Shown: in pieces, positions 1-9,397 of the stretch
How the letters are laid out: each line of letters opens with the position of its first letter
Numbering within the stretch: position 1 is the stretch's first letter
Source: Shewanella fidelis ATCC BAA-318
Lineage (GTDB): Bacteria; Pseudomonadota; Gammaproteobacteria; Enterobacterales; Shewanellaceae
Direction of reading: 5' to 3'
Length of the DNA stretch: 64,000 nucleotides
Assembly: GCF_000518605.1 (NCBI RefSeq)
Contig: NZ_KI912458.1
Location: 543,755 to 607,754, forward strand
The notes under the pieces: model-generated
What the model was told of the DNA's origin: nothing
The model's database searches: none
Seen by the model: only the letters and a program-made list of their open reading frames with translations
Translations under genes and position numbers: made by a program

Positions 1-35
1 TATTGGGAAGAGCTTTAGCGCTGTGTTAATGCCGT

Positions 36-776
36 TTAGTAAACGGCATTAATTCCCATATCGGTAAATACTTTTTTAATCTGTTCCATGGTTTCGGTAC
101 TTGGTGGTGAAATATCATTTAATTGGTATTTCTCTCCCATCGCTTCCCACTTATGTTTACCTAGTTCGTGATAAGGCAGCAGCTCTACTTTTTCCACGTT
201 AGTCATAGGTTTTATAAACTCAGCAAGTGCAACAGCTGATGGAATATCATCGGTGTAGCCACCAACGACCACATAGCGGATCCATGTTTTTTGCTCACGT
301 TTGTGCAGATATTCTGCAAACTGCAACGTACGCTGGTTACTGACATTGGTCAGATCTATATGTTTTTTATCATTAATCTGCTTGATATCAAGCATCACTA
401 AATCTGTGTTATCGAGTAGTTCATCAATAACGGGTGTATGCTTTCTAAGAAAGCCATTGGTATCAAGACAGGTATGTATACCTTCTTTTTTACAGGCTTT
501 AAAAAGCTCAGCCACGAACTCAGCTTGTAATATTGCTTCGCCGCCGCTTGCGGTTACACCACCGCCACTGGCTTCAAGAAAAGGTCGATAACTCATGATT
601 TGACTCATTAAGTCATCGACTTTCATTTCTTTACCGTCGTGTAAGTCCCAAGTGTCGCGGTTATGGCAGTATAGGCAGCGCATTAAGCAGCCTTGCATAA
701 AGGTGATAAACCGTATGCCAGGGCCATCTACTGTTCCAAAAGATTCGATTGAATGAACCCGACCGATAACTGCCAT
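36..776 (-). CDS. pflA: Pyruvate formate-lyase activating enzyme
   Basis: Radical SAM enzyme (246 aa, the usual PflA length) that installs the glycyl radical on pyruvate formate-lyase under anaerobiosis; cytosolic. The 4Fe-4S/SAM motif CxxxCxxC is seen at Cys30, Cys34 and Cys37, followed by HNRDTWD, and a glycine-rich SAM-binding stretch (SGGEA) comes later. It lies 63 bp downstream of pflB on the same strand, so the two are probably co-transcribed, as is known for pfl loci in Enterobacteria and Shewanella. The start fits the family N-terminus [20 protein letters not shown]. Family assignment is certain, and the pflB neighbour fixes the substrate. Confidence 0.97.
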   Translation of the reverse strand: MAVIGRVHSIESFGTVDGPGIRFITFMQGCLMRCLYCHNRDTWDLHDGKEMKVDDLMSQIMSYRPFLEASGGGVTASGGEAILQAEFVAELFKACKKEGIHTCLDTNGFLRKHTPVIDELLDNTDLVMLDIKQINDKKHIDLTNVSNQRTLQFAEYLHKREQKTWIRYVVVGGYTDDIPSAVALAEFIKPMTNVEKVELLPYHELGKHKWEAMGEKYQLNDISPPSTETMEQIKKVFTDMGINAVY

Positions 777-839
777 TTTTACTCCTGTTTAGCTGATGCT
801 GCATTGGCAAGCATCAGCTGAATCGACACTTAAGTAATC

Positions 840-3122
840 TTACAAACCTTTAGTAAAGGTACGAGTGATAACGTCTTGTTGTTGCTCTGGTGTTAGTGAG
901 TTAAAGCGTACTGCGTAACCAGAAACACGGATCGTTAGCTGTGGATACATATCTGGATTAACCACTGCATCTTCAAGCATTTCACGGTTCATAACGTTAA
1001 CGTTTAAGTGCTGACCACCTTCACGGTTTTCGTTGTGAGCGAAGTAACCATCCATAAGTGCTGCAAGGTTAGCCTTACGTGCATCATCATCTTTACCTAG
1101 TGCGTTAGGTACGATAGAGAATGTGTAAGAGATACCATCTTGAGCGTGAGCAAATGGTAGCTTAGCAACAGATGTTAAAGATGCAATTGCGCCTTTTTCA
1201 TCACGACCGTGCATTGGGTTAGCACCTGGCGCAAATGGAGCACCAGCGCGACGACCGTCTGGCGTGTTACCCGTTTTCTTACCGTATACAACGTTAGATG
1301 TAATAGTAAGAATAGATTGAGTTGGGATCGCATCACGGTACATCTTCATTTTGCGGATCTTAGCCATGAAGCGCTCAACCAATTCAGTTGCGATATCATC
1401 AACACGTGGGTCGTTGTTACCGAACTTTGGATAATCGCCTTCGATGTCGAAGTCTACAGCAATACCGTTTTCATCACGGATTGGCTTAACAGTTGCGTAC
1501 TTGATAGCAGCTAGTGAGTCAGCAGTGATAGAAAGACCTGCGATACCACACGCCATAGTACGACGTACATCTCTGTCATGAAGTGCCATTAGTGCAGATT
1601 CATAAGAGTATTTGTCGTGCATGAAGTGGATAGCGTTTAGTGCAGACACATATTGTGTTGCTAACCAATCCATCATAGTGTCTAAACGACCCATAACGTC
1701 ATCGTAGTTTAATACTTCGTCAGCGATTGGATCAGTCTTAGGACCGATTTGAGCGTTTAGCTTTTCGTCAACACCACCGTTGATAGCGTAAAGCATAGTC
1801 TTGGCAAGGTTTGCACGCGCGCCGAAGAACTGCATGTGCTTACCAACAACCATTGGGCTTACACAACATGCGATAGCGTAATCGTCTGACTCGAAGTCTG
1901 GACGCATTAGATCATCGTTTTCGTACTGGATAGAGCTAGTATCGATAGATACTTTAGCCGCGTACTTCTTGAAGTTTAGCGGTAGTTGCTCAGACCATAG
2001 AACCGTGATGTTTGGCTCAGGACTAGGACCCATGTTGTATAGGGTGTGTAGGAAACGGAAGCTAGACTTAGTTACAAGTGTACGACCGTCAAGACCCATA
2101 CCCGCGATAGACTCAGTTGCCCAGATTGGGTCGCCAGAGAATAACTCATCGTATTCTGGAGTACGTAGGAAACGAACCATACGTAGCTTCATTACGAAGT
2201 GGTCAACCATTTCTTGAGCTTGCTGTTCAGTGATCACGCCATTTTTGATGTCGCGCTCAATGAAGATATCTAGGAAGCTAGAAGTACGACCTAGAGACAT
2301 AGCAGCACCGTTTTGGCTCTTAACTGCAGCTAGGTAGCCGAAGTAAGTCCATTGGATAGCTTCTTGAGCAGTAGTCGCAGGTAGAGAGATGTCGAAGCCG
2401 TAGCTTGCTGCCATCTTCTTCATTTGACCTAGTGCTTTATGTTGCTCTGCAATTTCTTCACGAAGTTGCATAGTGTAAGACAAGTTTTCGCCGTTTTCGA
2501 AGTCAGCTTGTAAAGAGCTGAACTGTGCGAACTTGTCTGCCATTAGGAAATCAATACCGTAAAGTGCGATACGACGGTAGTCACCAATGATACGACCACG
2601 GCCGTATGCATCTGGTAAACCAGTCAATACGCCAGACTTACGACAACGCATGATTTCTGGTGTGTAGATATCGAATACACCTTGGTTGTGTGTCTTACGT
2701 AGTTCTGAGTATACGTATTTTACGTCAGCGTCTAGTTCACGGCCGTATGCAGCGCAAGAACCTTCAACCATACGAATACCACCGTTAGGTAACATAGCAC
2801 GCTTAAGCGGCGCTTCTGTTTGTAGACCAACGATAGTTTCTAAATCTTTAGTGATGTAACCGGCTTCGTGAGAAGTGATAGTTGATACACGTGAAGTATC
2901 AAAATCAACTGGCGCGTGAGTACGGTTTTCTTCCTTAATGCCAACCATAACTTTGTCCCAAAGTTCGGTTGTCGCTTCAGTAGCACCAGCTAGGAAAGAC
3001 TCATCGCCTTCATAAGGTGTGTAGTTTTTTTGAATAAAGTCACGCACATTGACTTCAGTTTTCCAATCACCAGCGGTGAAACCAGCCCAGGCGGCTGAAA
3101 ACTGTTCAGTTTTTTCGGTCAT
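840..3122 (-). CDS. pflB: Formate C-acetyltransferase (pyruvate formate-lyase)
   Basis: Glycyl-radical enzyme converting pyruvate and CoA to acetyl-CoA and formate during anaerobic growth. The 760-aa protein is the same length as E. coli PflB. The catalytic pair Cys419-Cys420 (ACCVSPM) and the radical glycine Gly735 (RVSGYAVRF) are visible, with the PFL domain N-terminal and the glycyl-radical domain C-terminal. An AGAAGG ribosome-binding site lies about 10 nt before the ATG. pflA follows on the same strand, while focA is divergent across a 1.4-kb gap rather than sitting upstream in the operon as in E. coli. A PdhR-type palindrome about 210 bp upstream suggests control by pyruvate. Confidence 0.98.
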   Translation of the reverse strand: MTEKTEQFSAAWAGFTAGDWKTEVNVRDFIQKNYTPYEGDESFLAGATEATTELWDKVMVGIKEENRTHAPVDFDTSRVSTITSHEAGYITKDLETIVGLQTEAPLKRAMLPNGGIRMVEGSCAAYGRELDADVKYVYSELRKTHNQGVFDIYTPEIMRCRKSGVLTGLPDAYGRGRIIGDYRRIALYGIDFLMADKFAQFSSLQADFENGENLSYTMQLREEIAEQHKALGQMKKMAASYGFDISLPATTAQEAIQWTYFGYLAAVKSQNGAAMSLGRTSSFLDIFIERDIKNGVITEQQAQEMVDHFVMKLRMVRFLRTPEYDELFSGDPIWATESIAGMGLDGRTLVTKSSFRFLHTLYNMGPSPEPNITVLWSEQLPLNFKKYAAKVSIDTSSIQYENDDLMRPDFESDDYAIACCVSPMVVGKHMQFFGARANLAKTMLYAINGGVDEKLNAQIGPKTDPIADEVLNYDDVMGRLDTMMDWLATQYVSALNAIHFMHDKYSYESALMALHDRDVRRTMACGIAGLSITADSLAAIKYATVKPIRDENGIAVDFDIEGDYPKFGNNDPRVDDIATELVERFMAKIRKMKMYRDAIPTQSILTITSNVVYGKKTGNTPDGRRAGAPFAPGANPMHGRDEKGAIASLTSVAKLPFAHAQDGISYTFSIVPNALGKDDDARKANLAALMDGYFAHNENREGGQHLNVNVMNREMLEDAVVNPDMYPQLTIRVSGYAVRFNSLTPEQQQDVITRTFTKGL

Positions 3123-3325
3123 CGTACTATTACCTTCTGTTTGAGATAAGGTTATTGGGTATCGAAATTAGCTCTATGACGAGGCGAGCGATACACCAAT
3201 AGTAAAGTCTTAAACGCGTTACATGCCAAATAACATTCTTGCGTTTCGAAGTAATTTCACTTCGCAGTAATCTGTTCAGTTCAATTGTCTTGTGTTCTCC
3301 AGCACTCATCTCTGGCTGAAGATAA

Positions 3326-3342
3326 AATTGGTAAGACCAATT
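3326..3342. promoter_or_regulatory. PdhR-type operator upstream of pflB
   Basis: AATTGGTAAGACCAATT is a perfect 7-3-7 inverted repeat that matches the known PdhR operator core ATTGGTnnnACCAAT. It lies between pflB (start 3122) and a plausible minus-strand -10 (TAATAT, 3353-3358), so it is just downstream of the likely transcription start, which is a repressor position. PdhR responds to pyruvate in E. coli. Its gene is not in this window, so the link is inferred from the site. Confidence 0.8.
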
Positions 3343-3376
3343 AACCACTGCTATATTAGCATAAGCTAGGATGCGC

Positions 3377-3390
3377 TGCATCCAAATCAA
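3377..3390 (-). promoter_or_regulatory. Weak FNR-like site upstream of pflB
   Basis: On the minus strand the sequence TTGATTTGGATGCA has one perfect FNR half-site (TTGAT) and a poor second half (ATGCA against ATCAA). It lies about 25 bp upstream of the putative -10 of pflB. FNR/EtrA activation of pfl is expected biologically, but the site alone is weak evidence. Confidence 0.3.
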
Positions 3391-4350
3391 TCTCGAAAAC
3401 CGTTGTAAATGCAAAAACTGTTACCAAGGTAGCATTTTTTAAACGATTGACTATTAAAGATACTGTCTCAAATTGTCACAACTAATAACACATGCTTGTG
3501 CATTAGTTTTACCTTGAGTAGTCGCCGCTTATAACAGAGCCAAATTCAATTATTACAGAGGGGACTATTATTGCGATTAGCTATTCATTATTGGTATGAC
3601 TTTAGATTGCAAACATTAGATGATTAAACCCATTTTTGGTAGTCGATACTATGAATAGAATATGAATCAACGATGAAAGAATAATGGTAAAAGATGAATG
3701 CTTGCGACATATGTTCAAAGCTGTTGGCTTGCCGCTCAGTAAGCTATTGTAAGTAGGTTATGGCTCACCTGTTCGTTTGATAAGTGACGGTTATACACGG
3801 CCTGGCCGGTTATCAACGCCTTGTAAAGGTAAAGTAAATTACTCGCTTAAAGGTTCTCGCTGGGGTTTTATGTGCATTTTAACGCTGCGACTAGTGTTTT
3901 TTACTGTGGCGGTAAGATTTGTTTTGCCCTAGTCGTTTGGCAAGCGAGTAACTAGGGGGGAGAGAAGTTAGGCGTTTTTGCCAAGGTGTGTTTTACCACC
4001 TATTAACTGAATTGATGTTGGCTGCGACAAATGTGGCTACTGCTAAAGTGTTGCTTGTCTTATACCTACAGCTAAAGAGCTTGATTACGATACTTGTATC
4101 GCAAAAACCTGTAATAAAAGGTGCCGTTGTCATACATAACTAAAACCGCTATTTGCTAGGGCGTTTTGGCTTGTGGGTATTAATCGGCTAAAATTAACTC
4201 GTTATGTTTCGCTATGTGTTTGCTGAATTGATTGGTTGTAAGCACAGATTTGTTGATAACTCGATCTAGCTTAAACAATTATCATATTTTGCTGTATTAG
4301 TAAGGAGTTTTTAATGCCTTTGTAATGCGACTGTGATATCTTTAGCTAGC

Positions 4351-4375
4351 TATAATGGAATTGGTCCGACCAATT
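4351..4375 (+). promoter_or_regulatory. focA promoter -10 with overlapping PdhR-type operator
   Basis: A perfect TATAAT (4351-4356) is followed after 2 bp by AATTGGTCCGACCAATT (4359-4375), another perfect PdhR-type palindrome, which would cover the transcription start. No good -35 is seen 17 bp upstream, which suggests an activator-dependent promoter. With the site before pflB, both divergent units would respond to the same pyruvate-sensing repressor. Confidence 0.8.
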
Positions 4376-4480
4376 TACCTTTGTTGTTCGGTTAAGCCGC
4401 AATAAAGGCCTGTCTTAGCTAACAATTTTTAGCTTTGTATTGATGTGTGTTAGTTGATTTTTAGTGGTTTGGAGAAAAAT

Positions 4481-4534
4481 ATGCAGATTCTGTGTAGTTT
4501 AGGCAAATGTGTAAAGGCTGGGTTAGTGAAATGA
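4481..4534 (+). CDS. Putative 17-aa leader peptide translationally coupled to focA
   Basis: A short ORF with an ideal ribosome-binding site (GGAG at 4471-4474, 6 nt before the ATG) encodes MQILCSLGKCVKAGLVK. Its TGA stop overlaps the ATG at 4531 as ATGA, the classic arrangement for translational coupling. The focA start itself has no clear Shine-Dalgarno sequence. The ORF may simply deliver ribosomes to focA, or may sense something through its composition (two Cys, three Lys). It is not a family I recognise. Confidence 0.5.
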   Translation: MQILCSLGKCVKAGLVK

Positions 4535-5457
4535 AAGTGAATGACCAATCGAGTCAAAATAAACCGCAGTCAGCTAAGATCAATCTTACACAGGTTGCAG
4601 AAGGTTACGGTTTAGACAAAGTTGCTAAATCGAGTTGGCAATCATTTGGCTTAGCTATTTTTGCAGGTGCATTTATCGCTTTAGCATTTGTTTTTTACAT
4701 CACAGTGACTACAGGCAGCCAAGGTTCGTGGGGAATGACCCGCTTTATCGGTGGCCTAGCGTTTAGCTTAGGGCTTATTTTAGTTGTTGTGTGTGGTGGC
4801 GAGCTTTTTACTAGCACCGTTTTAAGCACCGTAGCTTGGGCTCAGAAAAAAGTTACAAATAGCGACTTAGTGAAAACTTGGGGCCGAGTTTATGCGGGCA
4901 ACTTTGTTGGCGCTATGCTGATGGTATTGCTTATTTTCTTGGCCGGAATGTACCAATTAGACGGCGGGCGCTGGGGCTTAAGCGCATTGAATATTGCCCA
5001 GCATAAATTGCATCATAGTTGGACTCAAGCATTTGTATTGGGAATTTTATGTAACATGATGGTTTGTCTAGGTGTTTGGATGACTTTTGCCACTAAAGAC
5101 GTATTAACTAAAGTAGTCTTAGTTATGTTACCTGTTGCTATGTTCGTTAGTAGTGGCTTTGAGCACAGCATTGCCAACATGTTCATGGTACCAATGGGCA
5201 TCGCAATCCATCAGTTTGCAGATCCAGCTTGGTTTGAAGCACTAAATATTAGCCCTGATAAATATGCTGATCTGACCGTGATGAACTTTGTGTTTAACAA
5301 CCTTATCCCAGTGACCTTAGGCAACATCGTTGGCGGTGGCGTATTTGTTGGCCTTGGATATTGGTTGGTTGACAATGCTGGCCTTAAACAGGTTGCGACT
5401 AAATCTGTTAACTCAACTATTGACCAATCAGTCGATTCTGGTAGTAAAGTAGATTAA
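4531..5457 (+). CDS. focA: Formate channel FocA (FNT family)
   Basis: Inner-membrane formate/nitrite-family channel that exports or imports formate made by PflB. About 308 aa with six hydrophobic segments and the FNT signature near the C-terminus (FNNLIPVTLGNIVGGGVFVG). I place the start at 4531 (MKVNDQSS), where the ATG overlaps the stop of an upstream leader ORF. An in-frame ATG at 4507 would add 8 residues but falls inside that leader ORF and is less likely. The gene is divergent from pflBA and has its own promoter with a PdhR-type operator. A terminator follows. Confidence 0.95.
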   Translation: MKVNDQSSQNKPQSAKINLTQVAEGYGLDKVAKSSWQSFGLAIFAGAFIALAFVFYITVTTGSQGSWGMTRFIGGLAFSLGLILVVVCGGELFTSTVLSTVAWAQKKVTNSDLVKTWGRVYAGNFVGAMLMVLLIFLAGMYQLDGGRWGLSALNIAQHKLHHSWTQAFVLGILCNMMVCLGVWMTFATKDVLTKVVLVMLPVAMFVSSGFEHSIANMFMVPMGIAIHQFADPAWFEALNISPDKYADLTVMNFVFNNLIPVTLGNIVGGGVFVGLGYWLVDNAGLKQVATKSVNSTIDQSVDSGSKVD

Positions 5458-5494
5458 TAGCGTTATCTGTAGTTAATCTATTCGATGTTTCATT

Positions 5495-5527
5495 AAAGCA
5501 GTTCATGGTTATGAGCTGCTTTTTGTT
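5495..5527 (+). terminator. focA terminator
   Basis: Hairpin AAAGCAGTTCAT / ATGAGCTGCTTT (one G-U pair, 4-nt loop) followed by TTG and T-rich sequence, 38 bp after the focA stop. Confidence 0.8.
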
Positions 5528-5691
5528 TTGGGTAAGCTTGACAGTAATACTCATTGCTTAACCTTTATTAGGCTCTGCTTTGTACATACAGCTCATACTT
5601 TTAAAGCGAGGTTGAGTTCGCCGCTGGTAACTCTATCTGAGATTGATTAAAATCTGCGGCTGTTACAGCTTTTCTTCCACGGCCTTCCATT

Positions 5692-5895
5692 ATGAGTTCC
5701 CTAAGTAAATCCTCATTGCTACTGACTTTCAGTTACTTTCTGCTTTGGTGCTTTGGCCCTTTGCTGCTGACGGAGCAGGGCAGTTGGCTTGGACTGCCAA
5801 TTTGGTTTTGGTTTTCTTGCATTGCATCACCTATTTTTTTGATAGTGAGTCTTAGCTATTTATTAACTCGAACTGCAGACAACCACCATGACTAG
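5692..5895 (+). CDS. yhdT: YhdT-like small membrane protein (DUF997)
   Basis: A 67-aa protein with two hydrophobic segments (about residues 8-27 and 32-58) and a short polar tail. It resembles the DUF997/YhdT family, whose genes directly precede panF in E. coli, and it does the same here, overlapping panF by 8 nt (ATGACTAG). It probably acts with or assists the PanF symporter, but the family has no established biochemical role. No clear ribosome-binding site is seen before this ATG. The call rests on length, topology and context. Confidence 0.8.
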   Translation: MSSLSKSSLLLTFSYFLLWCFGPLLLTEQGSWLGLPIWFWFSCIASPIFLIVSLSYLLTRTADNHHD

Positions 5896-7330
5896 CCTTT
5901 TACCTGTTGTTATATATTTAGGCCTAAGCCTAGTGATCACTCGAGTGTGGAGTGCGCGACAAACTAAGCAATCTGCACTGTTAGATACTGATAAAGCCAA
6001 GCGGTTTTTTATTGGCGGGGCGTTTCTTGGAGGACCTTTACTGGCGTTAACGTTAGTGGCGACCTATACCAGTGCTGGATCATTTATCGGTGGCCCTGGG
6101 GCTGCTTACAAATTTGGTTTAAGCTGGGTTTGGTTAGCCGTTATTCAAGTGCCGGTAGTTATTCTGGCTCTAGGTGTTTTAGGGCCTAAGTTTTTAGCTC
6201 AGAAGCAACGCTACAGTACCATTATTGAATGGCTAGATGCGCGGTATCATAACCACTGGTTAAGTATGATTGCGATGCTGAGCTTAGTGATAGGTTTTAT
6301 CGCCATGATCGCTGTGCAGTTTATCGGCGGAGCAAGATTGCTTGCCGGGGTGACAGGCATCAGTTATGAGCTTGGTCTCGCTGTCTTTGTATTAACAGTT
6401 TTAGCTTATACACTCACCGGCGGCTTTAGAGCGGTAGTGCTCACTGATGCCTTGCAAGGTATGGTGATGCTGTTGGGTTTATTTATATTACTTGCGGTGA
6501 TTTTGAGTCAACCACAGCTCGGTGATTTGCTTGAGCAAACGACACACAATACCCCAGAACTCGTTAGTCCACATGGGGTGGGGGCGGCGCTAGGTTGGCC
6601 AATGATGCTGTCTTTTTGGGTACTGATCTGCTTTGGTACTATGGGCCTGCCACACACCATTGTTAGGTTGCTTGCGGTTAAAGATACAAAGTCGTTAAAA
6701 CGCGGCATGATTTGGGGCACGATAATTTGCTTCTTAATGACCTTAATTCCTCACTTATGCGGCTTTTTCGGCAGGGTTCTGTTCCCTGAGTTGGCTATAC
6801 CTGATGAGATTATGCCGACGCTCATTGCTGAATTGATGACCCCATTTTGGGCAGGTATTTTATTAGCCGCACCTATTGCAGCGGTCATGTCATCAGTTGA
6901 CTCAATGTTATTGCAATCGGCGGTAAGCATAGTGCGTGACGGCGCAGTTCGTGCGTATCCACAAATGTCAGCCACGCGGCAAGTGCGTTTTACTCAGGCT
7001 GTAATGCTAGTCATTACCGTATTAGCTTGCTTTTGGGCTGTTCAGCCACCTGACATGATAGTGTGGATTAACTTAGCTGCTTTTGGTGCATTGCAAGCAG
7101 TATTCCTTTGGCCAATCATAGCCGGGCTGTTCTGGCCGAGTGTCAGTGCTCGAAGCGCATTGATTGCCATGTGCAGTGGCTTGATAAGCTATTTGGCTTT
7201 GCAGGCACAGATCCCCCTAAAAGAAAGTGTACATCCTATTGTTCCTGCTCTAGCGATTTCGTTATTGATGCTATTGCTTAGCCACGGTTATCAAGGTTTT
7301 TTATCAAAACGTTCTTGTAACGCTAATTAG
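5888..7330 (+). CDS. panF: Sodium/pantothenate symporter PanF
   Basis: Sodium:solute symporter family (SSF) protein of 480 aa with about 13 hydrophobic segments that imports pantothenate for CoA synthesis. PanF hallmarks are visible: TYTSAGSFIGGPGAAYKFGL near residue 58, VQFIGGARLLAG, TGGFRAVVLTDALQGMVML and CFGTMGLPHTIVRLLAVKD. The start overlaps the yhdT stop by 8 nt, so translation of the two is coupled. Substrate is assigned from close similarity to E. coli PanF and the yhdT context. No clear terminator follows within 146 bp. Confidence 0.93.
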   Translation: MTSLLPVVIYLGLSLVITRVWSARQTKQSALLDTDKAKRFFIGGAFLGGPLLALTLVATYTSAGSFIGGPGAAYKFGLSWVWLAVIQVPVVILALGVLGPKFLAQKQRYSTIIEWLDARYHNHWLSMIAMLSLVIGFIAMIAVQFIGGARLLAGVTGISYELGLAVFVLTVLAYTLTGGFRAVVLTDALQGMVMLLGLFILLAVILSQPQLGDLLEQTTHNTPELVSPHGVGAALGWPMMLSFWVLICFGTMGLPHTIVRLLAVKDTKSLKRGMIWGTIICFLMTLIPHLCGFFGRVLFPELAIPDEIMPTLIAELMTPFWAGILLAAPIAAVMSSVDSMLLQSAVSIVRDGAVRAYPQMSATRQVRFTQAVMLVITVLACFWAVQPPDMIVWINLAAFGALQAVFLWPIIAGLFWPSVSARSALIAMCSGLISYLALQAQIPLKESVHPIVPALAISLLMLLLSHGYQGFLSKRSCNAN

Positions 7331-7476
7331 ATTAGCGTTCTGTGGGGTAGTATTAGCTAAAGTAACGCCTTTGTTGTGATTTACCTCTCTCTGGTAACTC
7401 AGAGTTAACGACGTGCTGGTCAAGGCGTAGCCGTTAGTTTATATTTGCCGCCATATAATAAGAATATGGTGGTAAA

Positions 7477-9021
7477 ATGGATCCAGTAAGCCCCTCAAAT
7501 ACAATCAATAATCAGGCCGTCTCCCAAGGTAAAACCATAAGAATGCCTGATACCTTAGTGATTATTTTCTTTGTCGCAATTGCCGCAGCAATCCTAACCT
7601 ATTTCATTCCCATAGGTTCTTTTCAAACTCAAGACGTCAATTATGTTGTCGATGGTGTGGAGAAGAGCCGTAGCGTGATTGATCCCAACTCATTTACTTA
7701 TGAAGTGGACGCCAGCGGAGAGCCAATCTTAAAGCCGGTTGCCCTATTTGAAGGCCATGGTGGCGTAGGCTTTTTTAACTTTGCTTTCGAAGGACTAACA
7801 TCAGGCTCTAAATGGGGCAGCGCCCTTGGCGTTATTATGTTTATGCTGGTCATTGGTGGTGCGTTTGGCATTGTGATGGCGACTGGCACCATAGATAACG
7901 GCATTTTAAAACTCATTGATATCACTCAGGGTAAACAAGGTTTGTTTATTCCCGTTATTTTTGTGTTGTTTTCTCTCGGTGGTGCGGTTTTTGGTATGGG
8001 GGAGGAGGCGATAGCATTTGCGATTATTATCTGCCCTTTGATGATCCGCTTAGGCTATGACGGTATTACCACTGTGATGGTGACTTACGTTGCGACGCAA
8101 ATTGGTTTTGCTTCATCTTGGATGAATCCATTTAGTGTGGCAATTGCTCAGGGCATTGCAGGTGTCCCTGTGCTGTCGGGTTCTGGATTTCGTTTTGCTA
8201 TGTGGTCAGGTTTTACTTTGCTTGGCTTGATTTTTACCATGCGCTATGGTGCTAAAGTGAAAGCAAACCCAACACAATCATATAGTTTTCATAGTGATAG
8301 CTATTTTAGAGAAAATCAAAAAGAAGCATCACTTGATAGCCGTTTCAACCTCGGTGATATTCTGGTGTTATTGACGATTTTTGCTACGGTTGCTTGGATT
8401 ATCTGGGGAGTTGTTACCCAAGCTTGGTTTATCCCTGAAATCGCCAGTCAGTTTTTTACAATGGGTATAGTTGTTGGTTTAATTGGCGTGCTGTTTAAAC
8501 TCAATAATATGAATATTAATACCATAGCCAGTAGCTTTAAGCAGGGCGCAGCAACCATGCTAGAGCCTGCTGTACTGGTAGGCTGTGCGTCAGGCATTTT
8601 ATTATTGCTTGGCGGTGGTGACGCGTCGACACCAAGCGTACTGAACACTATTTTAAGCAAAGCTGGCGAATTTATTGGTCAGTTGCCAAGTGTGATGTCA
8701 GCCTGGTTTATGTATGTATTCCAATCGGTGTTTAACTTTTTTGTGACTTCAGGCTCGGGGCAAGCCGCATTGACTATGCCGTTGATGGCACCGCTTGCTG
8801 ATCTCGTGGGAGTCACTCGGCAAGTTGCGGTATTGGCTTTTCAGCTTGGTGATGGTTTCACTAACATTCTGGTGCCAACATCCGCCTCACTTATGGCGAC
8901 TTTAGGTGTTTGCCGGGTAGACTGGGGGCAATGGCTTAAGTTTATCTGGCGCTTTATGTTGGCGCTGTTTACGGTTTCTAGTGTGATTGTTATTAGTGCC
9001 CATTACCTAGGCTTTAGCTAA
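7477..9021 (+). CDS. YfcC/DcuC-family C4-dicarboxylate or amino-acid carrier
   Basis: A 514-aa inner-membrane protein with about 12 hydrophobic segments. The N-terminal MPDTLVIIFFVAIAAAILTY and the PIGSFQ segment are typical of the YfcC branch of the DcuC (C4-dicarboxylate anaerobic carrier) family. Another conserved block is FGMGEEAIAFAIIICPLMI, and VTSGSGQAALTMPLMAPL lies in the second half. YfcC proteins are thought to move peptide-derived or basic amino acids or dicarboxylates, and the substrate cannot be read here. The gene has a GGTGGT ribosome-binding site and stands alone with a terminator behind it. Confidence 0.85.
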   Translation: MDPVSPSNTINNQAVSQGKTIRMPDTLVIIFFVAIAAAILTYFIPIGSFQTQDVNYVVDGVEKSRSVIDPNSFTYEVDASGEPILKPVALFEGHGGVGFFNFAFEGLTSGSKWGSALGVIMFMLVIGGAFGIVMATGTIDNGILKLIDITQGKQGLFIPVIFVLFSLGGAVFGMGEEAIAFAIIICPLMIRLGYDGITTVMVTYVATQIGFASSWMNPFSVAIAQGIAGVPVLSGSGFRFAMWSGFTLLGLIFTMRYGAKVKANPTQSYSFHSDSYFRENQKEASLDSRFNLGDILVLLTIFATVAWIIWGVVTQAWFIPEIASQFFTMGIVVGLIGVLFKLNNMNINTIASSFKQGAATMLEPAVLVGCASGILLLLGGGDASTPSVLNTILSKAGEFIGQLPSVMSAWFMYVFQSVFNFFVTSGSGQAALTMPLMAPLADLVGVTRQVAVLAFQLGDGFTNILVPTSASLMATLGVCRVDWGQWLKFIWRFMLALFTVSSVIVISAHYLGFS

Positions 9022-9048
9022 CGATAGAGTAAAAATTGTCAGATAGTT

Positions 9049-9074
9049 AAGCTCCCTTTATTGGGAGCTTTTTA
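9049..9074 (+). terminator. Terminator after the YfcC-like gene
   Basis: Hairpin AAGCTCCC / GGGAGCTT with a 6-nt loop followed by TTTATT. It overlaps the 3' end of the opposing GNAT remnant. Confidence 0.85.
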
Positions 9075-9342
9075 TTACGTTTTTAATCATTTGTACGTCG
9101 ATAATTGTTTGTTCTTGATAGTTATCTAGCTGTTGCCTATTACCAAATGTAAACCCTTGCTTAGTGTAGAACTTAATAGCAGGTGCATTACAGTCAAGCA
9201 CGTATAAGCTAACTGTCTTCGCAGAAGTCAGTTCAATGCTTTCCTCAAAATGTCGCATTAATTGCTTGCCTAAGCCTTTTCCATAAACGCTGGGACAAAG
9301 ATAAAGCTTGCTGAGTTCAACAGTGTCAGATGCAAAAAAACG
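9058..9342 (-). pseudogene. 5'-truncated GNAT acetyltransferase remnant
   Basis: The annotated-looking 66-codon frame starting at 9258 continues upstream without an ATG. It reads in frame ...SDTVELSKLYLCPSVYGKGLGKQLM..., which contains the GNAT acetyl-CoA-binding motif A (VYGKGLGKQL), followed by motif B-like LYVLDCNAPAIKFYTKQGF. The frame closes at a stop at 9373-9375, inside the terminator region of the TonB receptor gene. So only about the last 95-100 residues of a roughly 150-170-aa N-acetyltransferase remain, without the N-terminal substrate domain. It is probably non-functional and left over from rearrangement beside the receptor gene. Confidence 0.75.
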
Positions 9343-9360
9343 GCACCCTAAGGTGCCGTT
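9334..9360 (-). terminator. Terminator of the TonB-dependent receptor gene
   Basis: On the minus strand AACGGCACC-TTAG-GGTGCCGTT followed by seven T, starting 38 bp past the receptor stop. A perfect 9-bp stem with a tetraloop. Confidence 0.95.
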
Positions 9361-9397
9361 AATATAATCACTTTATATTAGATTAAGTGAGTCTAGC

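Larger units (their letters stand above)
3123..4480. other. Long intergenic region between divergent pflB and focA
   Basis: About 1.36 kb without a convincing gene. Both ends hold promoter elements: PdhR-type palindromes at 3326-3342 and 4359-4375 and -10 boxes next to them. The middle (about 3450-4300) has only short, stop-interrupted frames. The 94-codon minus-strand frame at 3130-3414 spans the pflB promoter and operator and resembles no family I know. A reading frame from 3684 continues after one stop for about 55 further codons, but I recognise nothing in it. The region may be an eroded gene or a long regulatory region. Confidence 0.6.

Noticed and set aside
3130..3414. 94-codon minus-strand ORF between pflB and its promoter
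   Set aside because: It spans the pflB leader, the -10 and the PdhR operator, has no ribosome-binding site, and resembles no protein family. It is open by chance.
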